This document shows positions 1-11,993 of a DNA stretch of 64,000 bases, piece after piece; position 1 is the stretch's first letter; the number at the start of each line of letters is the position of its first letter. Below the pieces are notes generated by a model that did no database searches, was not told where the DNA came from, and was given only the letters and a program-made list of their open reading frames with translations. Source of the stretch: Azadirachta indica (taxonomy: Eukaryota; Streptophyta; Magnoliopsida; Sapindales; Meliaceae); the NCBI GenBank assembly GCA_022749755.1, contig CM040443.1, positions 10,327,744 through 10,391,743 of the forward strand. Reading direction: 5' to 3'. Both the position numbers and the translations under genes were made by a program.

Positions 1-170
1 AAAGTGAGAGTTTGCTAATGCTGATATAGTTTTTTTGAAAAAATGAGGTACAGTGATATTGTTCTACACATGGATTTGTTTTTTCTTACCACTAATAATC
101 TAGTAGGCTGAGGCTGAGCTGTCTTTGCGGATTCTTCTTTCCCATTGATTTTTTCGTTGTTTATCTTAAA

Positions 171-805
171 ATGCTAATGAGTAAAGCCCTTCTCCAGATA
201 GATTTTTCATTACTTCTTGATGTCCGTATCGTCTTGCATGGTGGGGAAGTCAATGAAGTTTATGGGAGAGATCGAGACACTCTCACAAATTTGGGGGACA
301 ACAATGAACATGAGAAAGCCCAAACACCCAGCCAAGGTCAGTTTACGCTACATGTCTGGTTATTCTTTGGGTGCTGAAATTGTGGAAAGTGTAAAATTTT
401 CTTTAATGAGCTCACACCATTTATTTGTTGTACATCTTTGTAGAAGGTGGAAAAGTTCCCGTGGGAGATAAAGATGCTGTAAAAAATGTGGGGGACAACA
501 GTAATAATGACGAAACAATTGTCATCACCCAAGGTTAGTTCAATTCTACTGTCAAGATTACAAAAATACACTATGCACTTGAATGAACTCTTATTATGTA
601 TTTTGTATGTGTAGAGAATGGAAAAGTGAATGCATGGGAAGAAATTAATCAGGTTCTGTGTGCAAAGAAGGCAGAGTTGTCTCAGGTTGATGATCAGAGT
701 GCAAAAAAGAATTCAAGCGGCAGCAGCCCTTGGTCCTACAAGGCCTTGAGAAGCAGTGCCCTGGGTCCAACAATGGCTTTTCTTAGATCACAAAATGGAC
801 TCTGA
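171..805 (+). CDS. 3' end of an unrecognised plant gene (last three exons)
   Basis: Partial gene running in from the left edge. Three coding segments fit plant splicing: one ending at 336 (AAG|GTCA donor; its acceptor is unclear and the 171 start is only the open frame), one at 444-533 (TAG acceptor, CAAG|GTTA donor), and a last exon 615-805 ending in TGA. The joins are phase 1 and keep the frame open. The encoded tail is hydrophilic, rich in Gly, Asp, Asn and Lys, and ends in a Ser-rich stretch (SSGSSPWSYKALRSSALGP). I recognise no domain and give no function. The first two segments share a pattern (GG-x-V, then D-x-D, then N-x-GDN, ending in Gln), and the third begins ENGKV, suggesting small exon duplications. 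About 200 bases after the stop probably form the 3' UTR. Confidence 0.55.
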
Positions 806-1868
806 GTTGCATCAAGCACCTCCAGTTTTGTTTAAATATCTTGTTTTTAATGTGATTAAAGATGGTCTGGTTTACTACTGGAGAATGGAATTGTAGAATT
901 TTGTTCCGAATGTTATCTTTGCGTAAAGCCATGTGGACTGTAACGGGCTTTGCTTTGTACAGAAACGTAGTACAGGCTTGTTTTGTATATGGTGCAAAGG
1001 ATGAGTAGTGGGAAAAAACTCATTTGATATTAATGTCACATATTGAAGTGGGAAAATTCAATACAAATTAATAATAACAATGTTACTCAAAATGTAATAT
1101 CCATACTATAAAGTTGGAATCCCTCAACCTACCATACACGCAAAGCTACCGAATAGGAGAAGAAATGTGTCCACAAATGGAATGAAGTTGCGTCCGTGAA
1201 AATCAACAACTGGGGCTTACCGTTTGAGGCTTCAGAGTTGACACCAACACACTTCATTCGTAGATCTTCAGAGAAGTCTACTTCAGCCTCAGATTTTTTT
1301 GCCCAAGTCTTGAGAGATACGTGAGATTCATTGATTTTTTCAATAAGTGAAGTGACTTGAGGAATTGATTCCTTAATTTACAAGCTTATTGTCGGTGATA
1401 TGATGCAGCTCATTTGAAAGGAAGGCGCTACCCACAACAAAAAACATGCCAATTGAATGAAAATTTAGAGACACCAATGCGTGACAATTAAGTGTCAAGG
1501 GCAAAGTTGAGTCACTAAAATAATGGCCTGAAATAGGAAGAAAACGGGTCAAAGTCTGACGCCATCGCAATTAGCAGCAACACCTTCTTTGGCGTTGGTC
1601 GTAGTCAAGGACAAATTAACATAACACGAGTAAAAAAAATGCTACCAATTCACTTATTCCAGAGGATATTATTATTTACTTCTAATTCCTAGCGAGTGAA
1701 ACAGGCTTCCTTTTCTGTACATATATGTGCTGTATCAATAACTCCAATCCTCTCAATACATCACACAAGCAGATATGATTCATTTGTACTGCCTGGGATG
1801 CCTACTCTCTTTAGCTAAGTTGCATATTATTGATTCTGTGGTTCCGCATGCTACTTCTCGGGTCCATC
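806..1868. other. Intergenic / 3' UTR region with one coding-like stretch
   Basis: This holds the probable 3' UTR of the upstream + gene and the 3' UTR of the MKP1-like gene on the opposite strand. One minus-strand stretch, 1374 down to 1221, is open for 51 codons with coding-like composition and ends at a good splice donor (AACG|GTAAG). It belongs to neither neighbour as far as I can see and is probably a relic exon. I see nothing else. Confidence 0.4.
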
Positions 1869-4800
1869 TCAATAATTGCCACTGTTGTTTGCCTTTTGAA
1901 ATGAGAAACAGTTGAGATGATGCAGAAATTGCTCTGGCTCCTCACCTTCTCTGACTACCTGCGCATACAATATAAAATTTTTGCACTGAATTCGGCCCAT
2001 TGTGTCATGTCAGAATGATCTCTAATTACAAACAATTCAATACTGCAGCTGATATTTGCAGAAAACAATAAAATTATTTTTGTCTGAAGCTCAACTTATG
2101 GTGTTTAAGCAAACAGCACAGACCACAACTGCTAATTACAGCTGCATGACGTAACGAGACATTCAACTTGGGCTAGATTAGAAACGCAAGTCTTTAGTCT
2201 TTTAAGTAAAATTCTATGTAATTAAATTTGTCCAAAACTAAAAACTTTTCTTCCTTCCCATAAACTCCTAGGCAGGTTTTGTTACACATCAGCCTTAAAT
2301 GAAACATACAACCATTATATTGCTCGCTCAGGCTGCAATACTAGATACAAGGAGAAAATGTATCCTCATAAATTAAGCTCATCCATTGCCACTATCATTC
2401 TAATTGTTGTTCACTCCAATAAAACCTAAAAATTTGTGATTTCTCATTCTGGTAATTTTATTCCATGGTTTCAATGTGTTCAACAGAAACTAACAAATGA
2501 GCCACTGAGATGACACCAAATTTTCAAGGACAATATGATCATTTATCTCAAATGTTAGGATTGTTCAAGACATTGCACAAAACAGAAACTACTGTTGGTA
2601 TTATAGATAGATAAAGTACCTGTAAAGAGGCATCTACTGGCAAACCCATTTGACTAAGAATGTTGTGACAGATGTTCTCCAGCTGAAGATGACCATCCTT
2701 GCAAGTGTCATCGTTGCTGATTGATTGGCCCAGCCTTCTTTCTTGCAAAACCTCATGCCCCAGCCAGACATACAAATTTCTAGGCTCTTTAGCGCACAAA
2801 TTCATATCCGGAACCAACAATACATACACTGATCTAGAATCAAGGGCATGAAAGGAATACATCTCCACTTTATTCAACATAGGCCACTGGTATAGCACTG
2901 GGGTTGTTGTTTCTGCTATTTTATCAACTATATCATCTGACGAAAAGTTAACTTTAGCATAATCTTTCTTGTCTTCAATCTCACCAATTGAATCATTGTG
3001 AGAACTAATGATGTCAGCATCAAACAGTAGCTCTTCCCCATTGCCTTCATTCTCTAACAGCATCTCATCATTGTCCAAGTCAGGGAGAGAAAAGGACTGT
3101 GACCTTACCAGGTTCCTTGGAACTATAGATGGTTTGCCAGCTGATGGTAATAAGCGAGGTGGAGGATTACTTCCTCTACGCTCCGCAATTGAAGGGAAAT
3201 TTGCTTTACAAGGCAAATAAGTATTTGCCACTCCGGAAGTATGATCAGATGAATATACTTTTCTGGGCAAAGAGGCAGTCTCTTCACACAGTGAATTTGA
3301 ATTATCTGCCAAGGAAGTATATCTCCCAGAAAATGGATCTGTACTTTCCAGGCCAGAAGGTGAAGGCTGCCTAGAAGATAAATATGACAAGTCAGACCAA
3401 TTACAAGATGAGGGTGAGAAGGTAAATGAACTGGAGTAATCTGATGTTGAAGGTGAGAGGGTAGGAGACTTAGAACTGAGTTGGGGGCTGCTGCTGGGAA
3501 AACAAGAAAAAGAATCTGGTGAACCGCAAGGAGCTGTTAGTGGTAATAAAGGATCAGAAAAAGGAAAAGAGCTTTTCACTTCCTCACAAGAATCCCCTAT
3601 TCCATCAGGACTACCATTTGGAAAACAATCAAAGGAATCTGGTGAACCACACAGATTGGCAACTGGTGACGATGGTGATGAAAAAGCAGCAAGTGATATC
3701 GCATCTTCCGATTCTTTACAAGTATCAATTACTATATTTGACTCATCACTTACGAGGGAAGTGCAGTTCAGCTTGGATGATGTGACAAATTCTTTCATTA
3801 TACCACTTGCAAATTTACGTCTTAGCCTGTACCAACCATTTTCTCGAGCAGGGAGACAGGTTTCTGATCCAGAATTTGATACTGAAAATGGCGGAACAAC
3901 CCCTCCAGCCAGTGCCTTATGGAAGAGTTCAAAATCTAAATCATATTCATCAACCTTCCTCTCGCCGACACCAACAGATGCAGCAATCTTATTATTCCCG
4001 GAAAATGATATTTTGTCATCTTTTACTTCCTTTTTGTTGCCATCGTCAGCTAATAATTGTCCTCTAGCAAGAGCATCCCAAAATTCCGAGGACTCTTCCC
4101 CTTCTTTGATGCTTATAATTGGACCCTGAGCCCTTTCATATCGAATGACCTGATTGGCAGCTTCTCTTGCACTATTTGACATCACCCTGTTGCAATTCTT
4201 GCCTGTCCACACATATAGAGCAGAAGGAACATGCACAATGAATGCCCCACGAGAGTCAAATCCGTGGACACCTGGGTGATTTAACATTTTCGGCACAAGA
4301 TGGAGAGGATCATAAGATGAGTGTGGTGCCATCCTGTAGATCCTAAGCATAGAGTTCGGGCTGGCAGGCATGGCATGTACCCGCTTCTGGCACTGCAAAA
4401 GTTGGCAAGCAAAACCCATATTCGGATTGGTCACTCCTCTGGCTGCCTTCACATACTGGAAGGCATCCTCAAAGCTCTGGCCATCTCTCCACATGAGGTA
4501 TGCAATAACCAGTGAGGTAGACCGTGACACCCCCTGGCAACAGTGTACAAAAACCCGCCCTCCTTGTTCTCTAACATCTTCAAAGTAATCAAACACATCG
4601 TAGAGAATGCTTGTAATATCCTCCGAGGGACTATCTTGCAACCAAAGTGTCTTGTACACAAGATCACTCTTGAAATACTCAGGACACACAAATCCAACAC
4701 AATTGAGCACATGAGTAATACCATTTTGCCTTAAAATCTCACGATTCTTAGCTACAGCGTCACTACCTAAATATATATGATCAGCAATCCTGGAGCATTC

Positions 4801-5151
4801 CTTATCGAAAAAGGCAAGCTTATCTTTCTTAAATTCAAATTCCCGCACAGGCTGCTCCAACCTAGGACTCTCAAGGGGTTGAATTGACCCTCTTGGCGTC
4901 TGTGGATTAGGCCACACACCAAGGTCATCTGAACCAGCCTTCGGCCAATCCTCAACAGGCCGCCTGTTGATCGAAAGCGGCTGAAGAGGGGGCAAAAAGG
5001 ACCGCGCTTTACTGTTGAGTTGGGGTCTGGGAATTGGGTTAGGCCTGGTGGTGGGCGACCGGTCAGTCCAAGACACTGAACGCAAATAAGCTCTTCTAGA
5101 GCCACTTCCGCCGGCTAGCGGGGTTTTATCACTATCCCCTTCTCCTAACAT
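1869..5151 (-). CDS. MKP1: MAP kinase phosphatase 1-like dual-specificity phosphatase
   Basis: Predicted to dephosphorylate Thr and Tyr in activated MAP kinases; Arabidopsis MKP1 restrains MPK3/MPK6 in stress and immune signalling (family knowledge). Exon 1 is 5151-2620 and exon 2 is 1958-1869, joined phase 0 through CAG|GTAC and GCGCAG sites, giving 873 aa. The dual-specificity domain spans about residues 115-260. It has the signature HCCQGVSRS at 203-211 (Cys204 nucleophile, Arg210) and the likely general acid Asp173 in LQDSPSED. A gelsolin-like segment follows (about 265-380), then a long Ser/Pro-rich region (about 480-680) and a second actin-binding-like remnant near the C terminus. Reading on past 2620 would add intron-encoded residues, so the short last exon (VVREGEEPEQF onward) is preferred. 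A GTAAGT donor at 5563 suggests a 5' leader intron. The domain order matches Arabidopsis MKP1. Confidence 0.9.
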
Positions 5152-5335
5152 TTCAATAGAACTTCACAAATTGTACGAAAATTAACTCGAAGCAATTAAA
5201 TGATAGTTCCAGGGAAACGTCATTGAGAGAAACAAAACTAAGTCTCGACAAAGAATATAGCTGATATTATTGAAATTAAAGACTCCGCATACATTTTTTC
5301 CCACCTAAAGCCATTGACCGACTACAGTATAGTAT

Positions 5336-5350
5336 AGAAAGAAGAAAGAA

Positions 5351-5382
<32 letters not shown>

Positions 5383-5390
5383 AAAATCAA
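5336..5390. repeat. GAA/AAG microsatellite upstream of the MKP1-like gene
   Basis: An imperfect purine-rich AAG/GAA run lies about 190 bp upstream of the start codon. If the leader intron inferred from the donor at 5563 is real, the repeat sits inside that intron or next to the leader exon. Confidence 0.8.
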
Positions 5391-5399
5391 ATACGAATT

Positions 5400-8053
5400 A
5401 ATGAGTTATGACCCAGTAAAAGTTGAAGCCAGGTTATCATAGACCAAAAGCTTCAGCAATGAAAGAGACAAAAAGAAAGTTCAAGCAAAAGCATACCAAG
5501 TATTATACATATATTTATTTAATTTATTCAAATTGTAGTTGAGATTGTTGAAGGAAGACTTACTTTCAAAATAGAGGAATAATAACAATGCTCAAGTAGG
5601 AGATGAAGAAGAGTCTTTGATGGTTGCAGCTTGATTTTGAAGCGTTAAAGAAAATGACGAATAGAGAAGACAGAAGTGAGTTTGATAGAAGGAACGAGCG
5701 AGTTGTTTTTGACTCACTCAGCTAATAAACAAGAGAAGAGAGGAATGGGTCAAAGTGACACGTCATTATGGGATGGTCTTGGTCATATTTTGCATGCATG
5801 TCAAGTCTTGTGATGTCATTTAAATCGTTGAGATCGAGTTGTAATTGTAAAGGTTACCGGCTTACCGCTATTCTCACCTCTCAGTAACTGAACTTACTAC
5901 TACCTGCCTTTTCTCTTTTTTTTTTTTTTTTTTTTCCTTTTTAAATTCTAAAAATTCATTTTCACGTGAAAGAAAATTAAAGGTACATTTGTCCTAATAA
6001 ACCTATGCGTTTGATTATGTATTTTTTAATTTTTCTTACTTGTTTGATGTACTATTTGTTTAAGGCATTGATGGGTTTGGAGAAAAGAGTATTCACCTTT
6101 ATTAGCCATAGAGTAAAAGAATAGAAGTAGCCACTGGCAATCATGTACAAAAGAGAAGAGAAGAGAAGAGAAGAGCAGAGCAGTGTGCAGAATCAGCCTT
6201 CGGAGTCAAAAATGAGACTGTATGAACTGTAGTTATGGGGAAAGCTTCTGATAATCTACCAGAAACAAACAAACAAAGAAACAAGCAAAGGTAGCCTGTT
6301 GAGTCAACAAGTCTGCTGTTGTATTATTCTATGGTATGAGGGGAAACTTCCACACCTAATTGGTTAGACTGTGGTCGAAAATTGACCCCGGACGATGGAA
6401 ATGAAGAATGAACCAACAAATAAAAATGGGAAATTGAGGTAGGGATCACTTGAAGTTTCCAAAAGATTACGTTGGGAGGGTGGGGGGAACAAAAGCAAGT
6501 GGGTTTACACTTGCTGCAATGAAAGAGATGTATGAATGGGGGACTCTTTGGATCTCGTGTTGTGTGATTCTGAAAAGTGCAATTCCATTACTTGCCAACT
6601 TGTCTATACCAATTCTTTTTTTTTTTTTTTTATCTCAAATATCTTGTTTATTATAAGGTTACTAAAGAAAATCAAACGATTCTTGCATGAATACTTTTAA
6701 ATGCATCTCAAAAAGTTTTCTGACCTAACTTATATTATAAAGTGCATTCTTAATTGATAATAAATTGAAACAAGAAAAATGCAGTGGGTAGGAATCAAAT
6801 TTGATTAAAATTAATTTTTCTTTTAAAAAAAATTGAATTGAGGCATATGGAACATGTTCTTAACTAGAAACACATGTTAGTTTCTGTCTGTGTTTGGATC
6901 AAACTCAAAGGGATTGGATGTCAAACAAATGTAAACAAACAAATAGAAAGAGAGTTTAGTCAAGAAAATTGGGCGAGAAATTAACAATCATTCGTGGGCT
7001 GTTGCTTTCAAATTCAATCAATCGTCATCACATATGCATCGGCAATTAATTACATTACACGGTAAATGGATAGATAGGGCACAAAATGGGCCTCTACCCA
7101 AAAGTCACTAGGCTTTTTATGGCCTAATCTTTTTGCCTTTTGCCTTTTGCCTAAATGCCAATGTTGCTGTTAATCAAGTTTGGCTTGTTCCCCCAATACT
7201 CATCTCATACGGGAAGACAAGACACAGATTATTAATAATATATCTTTTGTTCTCTTTAACATTTTTTTTTTCTTATAATGAGATCAGCTATCAAACAAAA
7301 TAAGAGCTATAAATAAGATGATGGATTTTGCGTGTGCAAGGACAAATCATATAATTTGTCTGCATACTCAATTCCACAGAATTATCGATATCAATGACAT
7401 ATATTGTAATTTACATGCTTACTTTGAAACATTCTTCATGACTATTTTAATTGGATAGGAATTGCTAATTTGTTTCACTTAGACTCTTTTCTACGATTTG
7501 AAGCATCATTATTAATATTACATTGACAAAATTAAAACATCATTAATATATTTTTTATTCAACAATTACAAGACCTTTTGAGTTAAAATTAATCGACAAG
7601 ATTAACATATGGGCCGAAATAGATTGCTAGTGATTTTGCCCCACCATTGCATTTAGTGCCAAGGGACATTTAGCCCATGTAGAATTGCTATTTAACCCTG
7701 CATTTTTAACCCTTCAGTACTTGGGGCTAAATAGTAATACCCAATCTAACGCATTAAGCCCATTTAGAATTAGAAATTTGGCGTTTTGGGCCTCCAAATT
7801 AATGTTGTAAGCCAGCCGCCCTCCTGCCCCGCCGAGACGCACTCATGACTCAGTCTGTCTCTTCTTCATCACCAGTCACCAATTACACTCAATCGCCGAA
7901 ACACATAAGCTCCTCCACCATTAGAGCATTGCTCTCTCTACATATGTCGTTCTTTATTTCTACCTTTTCGGTTCATTCCATCATTTTCTGTATGATTTTG
8001 TAGGTGGCACTGCATTGACTCCCCATCGGGTGCTACTGTATCCACCAATTATT
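5400..8053. other. Intergenic region between divergent MKP1-like and PPR genes
   Basis: Divergent promoter space of about 2.7 kb. It is AT-rich, with homopolymer T runs (about 5917-5935 and 6617-6631) and a short GAAGA repeat near 6150-6175. I found no convincing coding segment; a 68-codon open frame at 6450 is dominated by low-complexity Phe codons and is not supported. Confidence 0.5.
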
Positions 8054-8074
8054 ATGCATTTCTTCTTGATATGA
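8054..8074 (+). promoter_or_regulatory. Upstream ORF whose stop overlaps the PPR start codon
   Basis: A six-codon uORF begins at ATG 8054. Its TGA (8072-8074) overlaps the main ATG (8071-8073) in an ATGA arrangement. If it lies in the mRNA, ribosomes translating it would end exactly at the PPR start, so translation could depend on leaky scanning or reinitiation. The overlap is seen directly; the regulatory role is inference. Confidence 0.45.
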
Positions 8075-9624
8075 TTCAGAAACTGGGTGCTCAACGCCTG
8101 ATATACCGCGCTCAGATCGCTAGCCTTGTGAAAGCGGGTCTGATCGACCAAGCCATCCACGTGTTCGACGAAATGACCCAATCGAACTGCCGCGTTTTCA
8201 GCATTGACTACAACCGTTTCATAGGTGTTTTAGTTCACCACTCTCGTTTTGAACTTGCCCAACACTATTACCAACAAATGGCCCCCCTTGGCTTTTCTTT
8301 AACACCCTTCACTTATTCGAGGTTTATCTCAGGTTTATGTGAAGTAAAAAATTTTACTTTAATTGACATTCTTTTAGACAACATGGATAGGCTAGGTTTT
8401 GTGCCTGATATTTGGGCATTTAATATTTATTTAAATCTTTTGTTTCGTGAAAATCGGATTGATTTAGCTTTGCAAGTGTTTCATAAAATGTTTTGTAAAG
8501 GAAGAGAGCCTGATGTTGTTACATATACTATTATTATTGATGGGTTGTGCAAAGCAAAAGAATACGATAAAGCAGTTCAAGCTTGGAAACATATGATTGA
8601 AAAAGGGTTTAAACCAGATAATAAAGCGTGCACTGCACTTGTTGTTGGGTTGTGCGAGGGTGGCAAAGTTGATTTAGCTTATGAGCTAACACTTGGTGCA
8701 ATGAAAGGAAACGTTGAGTTTGGTGTATTGATTTATAACGCTTTAATTAGTGGGTTTTGTAGAGCAGGTAGGATTGACAAGGCTATTGCCATAAAGAGAT
8801 TTATGAGACGGAATGGGTGTGAGCCAGATTTGGTAACTTATAATGTGCTGTTGAATTATTTTTGTAATGAGCTTATGTTGGAAGAGGCTGAGAAGTTGAT
8901 GAAGAAGATGGAGCAGAGTGGGATAGAACCTGATATATATAGTTACAATCAACTTCTTAAGGGCCTTTGTAAGGCTAACCGGCTGGATAAGGCTTATATG
9001 TTGATGGTGAATAAGATGGAGGCAAAAGGGTTGTTTGATGTTGTATCATATAATACCATTATCAAAGCATTTTGCAGCGAAAGTCGTGCTAGAAGGGCTT
9101 ATAAACTGTTTGAGGAAATGAGACAGAGGGGGATTGCACCTGATGTGGTAACATTTACTATTCTTATAGAAGCTTTTCTTAGAGAAGGTAGTTCTGATAT
9201 AGCAAAGAAACTTCTTGACCAGATGACAGGGATGGGTCTGTCACCTGATCGTATATTTTATACTACTATTATTGATTACCTATGCAAGAGTGGAAAACTC
9301 GGGATGGCTCATAGTGTTTTTGTTGACATGGTAGAGCATGGAATCACCCCTGATGTGGTTTCATACAATGCCCTCATAAATGGATTCTGCAAGTCTTCTA
9401 GAATAAGTGAAGCCATGCATCTCTACGAAGAAATTCAGACTAGAGGGTCACATCCTGATGAAGTAACTTTCAAATTGTTAATTGGTGGGCTTGTACGAGA
9501 GAAGAAGATTGAAGTAGCTTGTATGTTGTGGGATCAGATGATGGAGAAGGGTTTTACTCTTGATAAGGCAGTTTCAGAGACACTAATCAAAGCTATCCAT
9601 TTACGAGATGTTGCAAGAAAGTGA
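8071..9624 (+). CDS. P-class pentatricopeptide repeat protein (At1g13040-like)
   Basis: An intronless 517-residue protein made almost entirely of 35-residue PPR motifs (about 13, from roughly residue 8 to 510). Typical units read 'TYTIIIDGLCKAKEYDKA' and 'VVSYNALINGFCKSSRI'. There is no E, DYW or SMR domain, so it is P-class. Such proteins bind organellar RNA base by base and act in RNA stability, splicing or translation in mitochondria or plastids (family knowledge). Length and sequence, including the N-terminal MIQKLGAQRLIYRAQIA region, closely match Arabidopsis At1g13040 as I recall it, a predicted mitochondrial protein also 517 aa long. No transit peptide is obvious. The ATG at 8071 is chosen because the nearest upstream ATG (8054) is out of frame. 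RNA target unknown. Confidence 0.92.
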   Translation: MIQKLGAQRLIYRAQIASLVKAGLIDQAIHVFDEMTQSNCRVFSIDYNRFIGVLVHHSRFELAQHYYQQMAPLGFSLTPFTYSRFISGLCEVKNFTLIDILLDNMDRLGFVPDIWAFNIYLNLLFRENRIDLALQVFHKMFCKGREPDVVTYTIIIDGLCKAKEYDKAVQAWKHMIEKGFKPDNKACTALVVGLCEGGKVDLAYELTLGAMKGNVEFGVLIYNALISGFCRAGRIDKAIAIKRFMRRNGCEPDLVTYNVLLNYFCNELMLEEAEKLMKKMEQSGIEPDIYSYNQLLKGLCKANRLDKAYMLMVNKMEAKGLFDVVSYNTIIKAFCSESRARRAYKLFEEMRQRGIAPDVVTFTILIEAFLREGSSDIAKKLLDQMTGMGLSPDRIFYTTIIDYLCKSGKLGMAHSVFVDMVEHGITPDVVSYNALINGFCKSSRISEAMHLYEEIQTRGSHPDEVTFKLLIGGLVREKKIEVACMLWDQMMEKGFTLDKAVSETLIKAIHLRDVARK

Positions 9625-11993
9625 GAAATGGTAATATACCCCTTAAACTCTGTGCTTATGTCTATTAGTGTGCATACTACTTTTATCAGTAGTAAACATT
9701 TCTACTTGAATGATTTGCTCCTTGTCAGTTTTATGTTTATCATTTGTTCACCTTACTGCTGGCGGCAATATTCAATTTGTACATGTAGTAGCAGCTCCAC
9801 CCATGCAATACCAGTGCTGGCAGTGGTTTTCTATTTCTGCTATAGCTTACATGTGTCTCTCATTTTTGTTAACTTGTACTAAGTATGAATCATTAAGAAA
9901 GTTTATTAAGTGATCTGTATTTTGGCAGTATTTTACGAATAAGTGGGTTTATGGAACTAATGTACTTAAACTGTGATTTCAAATTGCTCAATTCTAGCAG
10001 GTTGTGATTTCTGCATGTTATATGTTCTGACTCTCTTCTTCATGGTAGATAGTCATTAGGTCACCCGTGATTTAGTTTGTTCATGCTTGGCCATTACGTG
10101 CTCTGTATAGGTGATGCAGGTTTTCGTTACGGCCTACGACAGAAATAGGGTCAGTAATCTATCTACTGCTGTTGGAATGGGGACCCTGGGCCTCTTCTCC
10201 ATTTACGACATAGTTACTGGGTGTTCAGGATTGCCTTGCAAATGCATCAGTTAAATATGTAAATTAGGGGACTCCAGTTTAGATTCCAGTATTCATTATT
10301 TCCATGTGACTCCCTATTTGTGATATAATTAATAGTGAACAATTAACTTGTGTAGGTTTTCCATGCCTTGTTAATTATTTGATTTTGTGTGTTTTAGGTT
10401 CAAGTTTATGGTGTTGGCATTCTCTATATTCTACTGCAGAATCCTCAATTCGAGGTATTATTGGCCTTGGCATCATCTTGTCAAACCCATGGCAGATTTA
10501 GAATGAAGGCTCTCAGGTTTGAACAGCTAGCTTTCTTATACCATCCGTGCTAGTATTTTGTTGGTTATGCAAGTGTGAGATATTAGCGGAGGGAAAAAGC
10601 AAGATAGACAGATCAGCATGCTTGCAAACATATTTTTTCTATACCCATCTTAGTTTTTCTTCTATGTTTAACTTCATATATATATATATAAACAATTTGT
10701 TTCTTTCTAATTATTAGTCGAAATTTGATATATTCTTTCACATTAACATCCATCCTATTTTACATACTTTATTCAGCCCGAATTTTTGTCTCTTCTGAGA
10801 GAAAACAAAACCTAGTTTCTGAATGGAAGTGGAAGCAAAATGCTTGCGATTGAATTTGAGCTTGAAGAAATGGGAGGTGTGCCATTTTTCCTTTTTTTTA
10901 CTATTCCATTTTTTTTTCCCTTCTCCAAAGTCTAATTTATGCATGTGCATTTGCATTGTGGTCACTGATTACGGTGTAACAGTAGCAGAATTCGAATACA
11001 GATGTTATGACCATACTAAGCAGAATGTTTTCTTTTTTTTTGTGAAAAGGTAAGCAGAATGCTGTAAACAGTGATATTTTCAGCATCTCTTGTAGACGAC
11101 CCGCAGATTAATAGCAATGCAGCAGGAGCTTCCTCACATTGATTTGAATTCAGTTAACTGTTTTGTTTCGAGTATCTTAAAATGGAAGATGATGTCAAAT
11201 CCTGATAGTTGAGGGTTGGACATGATGATTCCAAATCCCGAGAGTCGAGGTCTGAATATGTATTCCAGCATATCTCCTAACCACGGAAATTACGAATACA
11301 GAGATTTTACGTAGCTGGCGTAAAGACATAAAATTTGCGTTGGGGCTATAGATTTAACTTTGCCATTTAATAGTTTTAAATTGTCAAGAGCAGGTGAAAT
11401 GTTCATGGCTAGAAATCAATATTTTGTTAGTTATAAAACATTAAAGACTTCCCAAATAAATAAATATTGTAAATTCAGCTGGCAATGCTTTCCGCTGCAT
11501 TAGCCAGACCCAAGTGCCATTGAGTTTTTCTAATTTGACCATGTAATTTAACATGTTAGCAAATTACTTGACAGGAAATTGACATTTACTTTGTCTACAA
11601 CATAAGTTATTACCAAAAAATTTCTGAAAAATTCAATTTATACGGTAGAAGAGACAGATCGATTATCCCATCCAAGCATCTGATTCGCCTCTGTGGACTT
11701 TACGTCACCTTACCTTACCATATGGATTTAAACTTCAATCTAATCGGTCGGACTAGTCCATATAATATATTAAGATTTACAATGAGAGAGAGTGAGAGTT
11801 GGAAAAGGGAATTCTCAGGATTACTTGCTTCCCAAACTTGGCTTATGTTTGATTCTTTGCCTTTACATGAATCCTCCTTGAAGTTGTCATGAAGTAATCC
11901 TCGTTACCACTGGTCCAAACATCAGCTCGTTCATATCACCCTTCGGTCCTCTTCATTCTTCATCAATTCTCTTCTGTTGGCAACATTTTCACC
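9625..11993. other. PPR 3' region and NHL promoter space
   Basis: About 2.4 kb without a supportable coding gene. The first several hundred bases are probably 3' UTR of the PPR gene, possibly with non-coding introns. The open frames at 9628, 9710, 10738 and 10823 are short and low in complexity. A short TA run lies near 10677-10690. The last 100 bases are CT-rich, typical of a plant 5' leader before the NHL start. Confidence 0.45.

Noticed and set aside
3656..4129. 157-codon open frame antisense to the MKP1-like gene
   Set aside because: It lies wholly inside a strong coding exon, has no recognisable domain, and is Ser/Leu-rich as expected from the reverse of a Ser/Pro/Gly-rich sequence.
6450..6656. 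68-codon frame between MKP1-like and PPR genes
   Set aside because: Ends in a poly-T (Phe) run, has no homologue I recognise and no supporting context.
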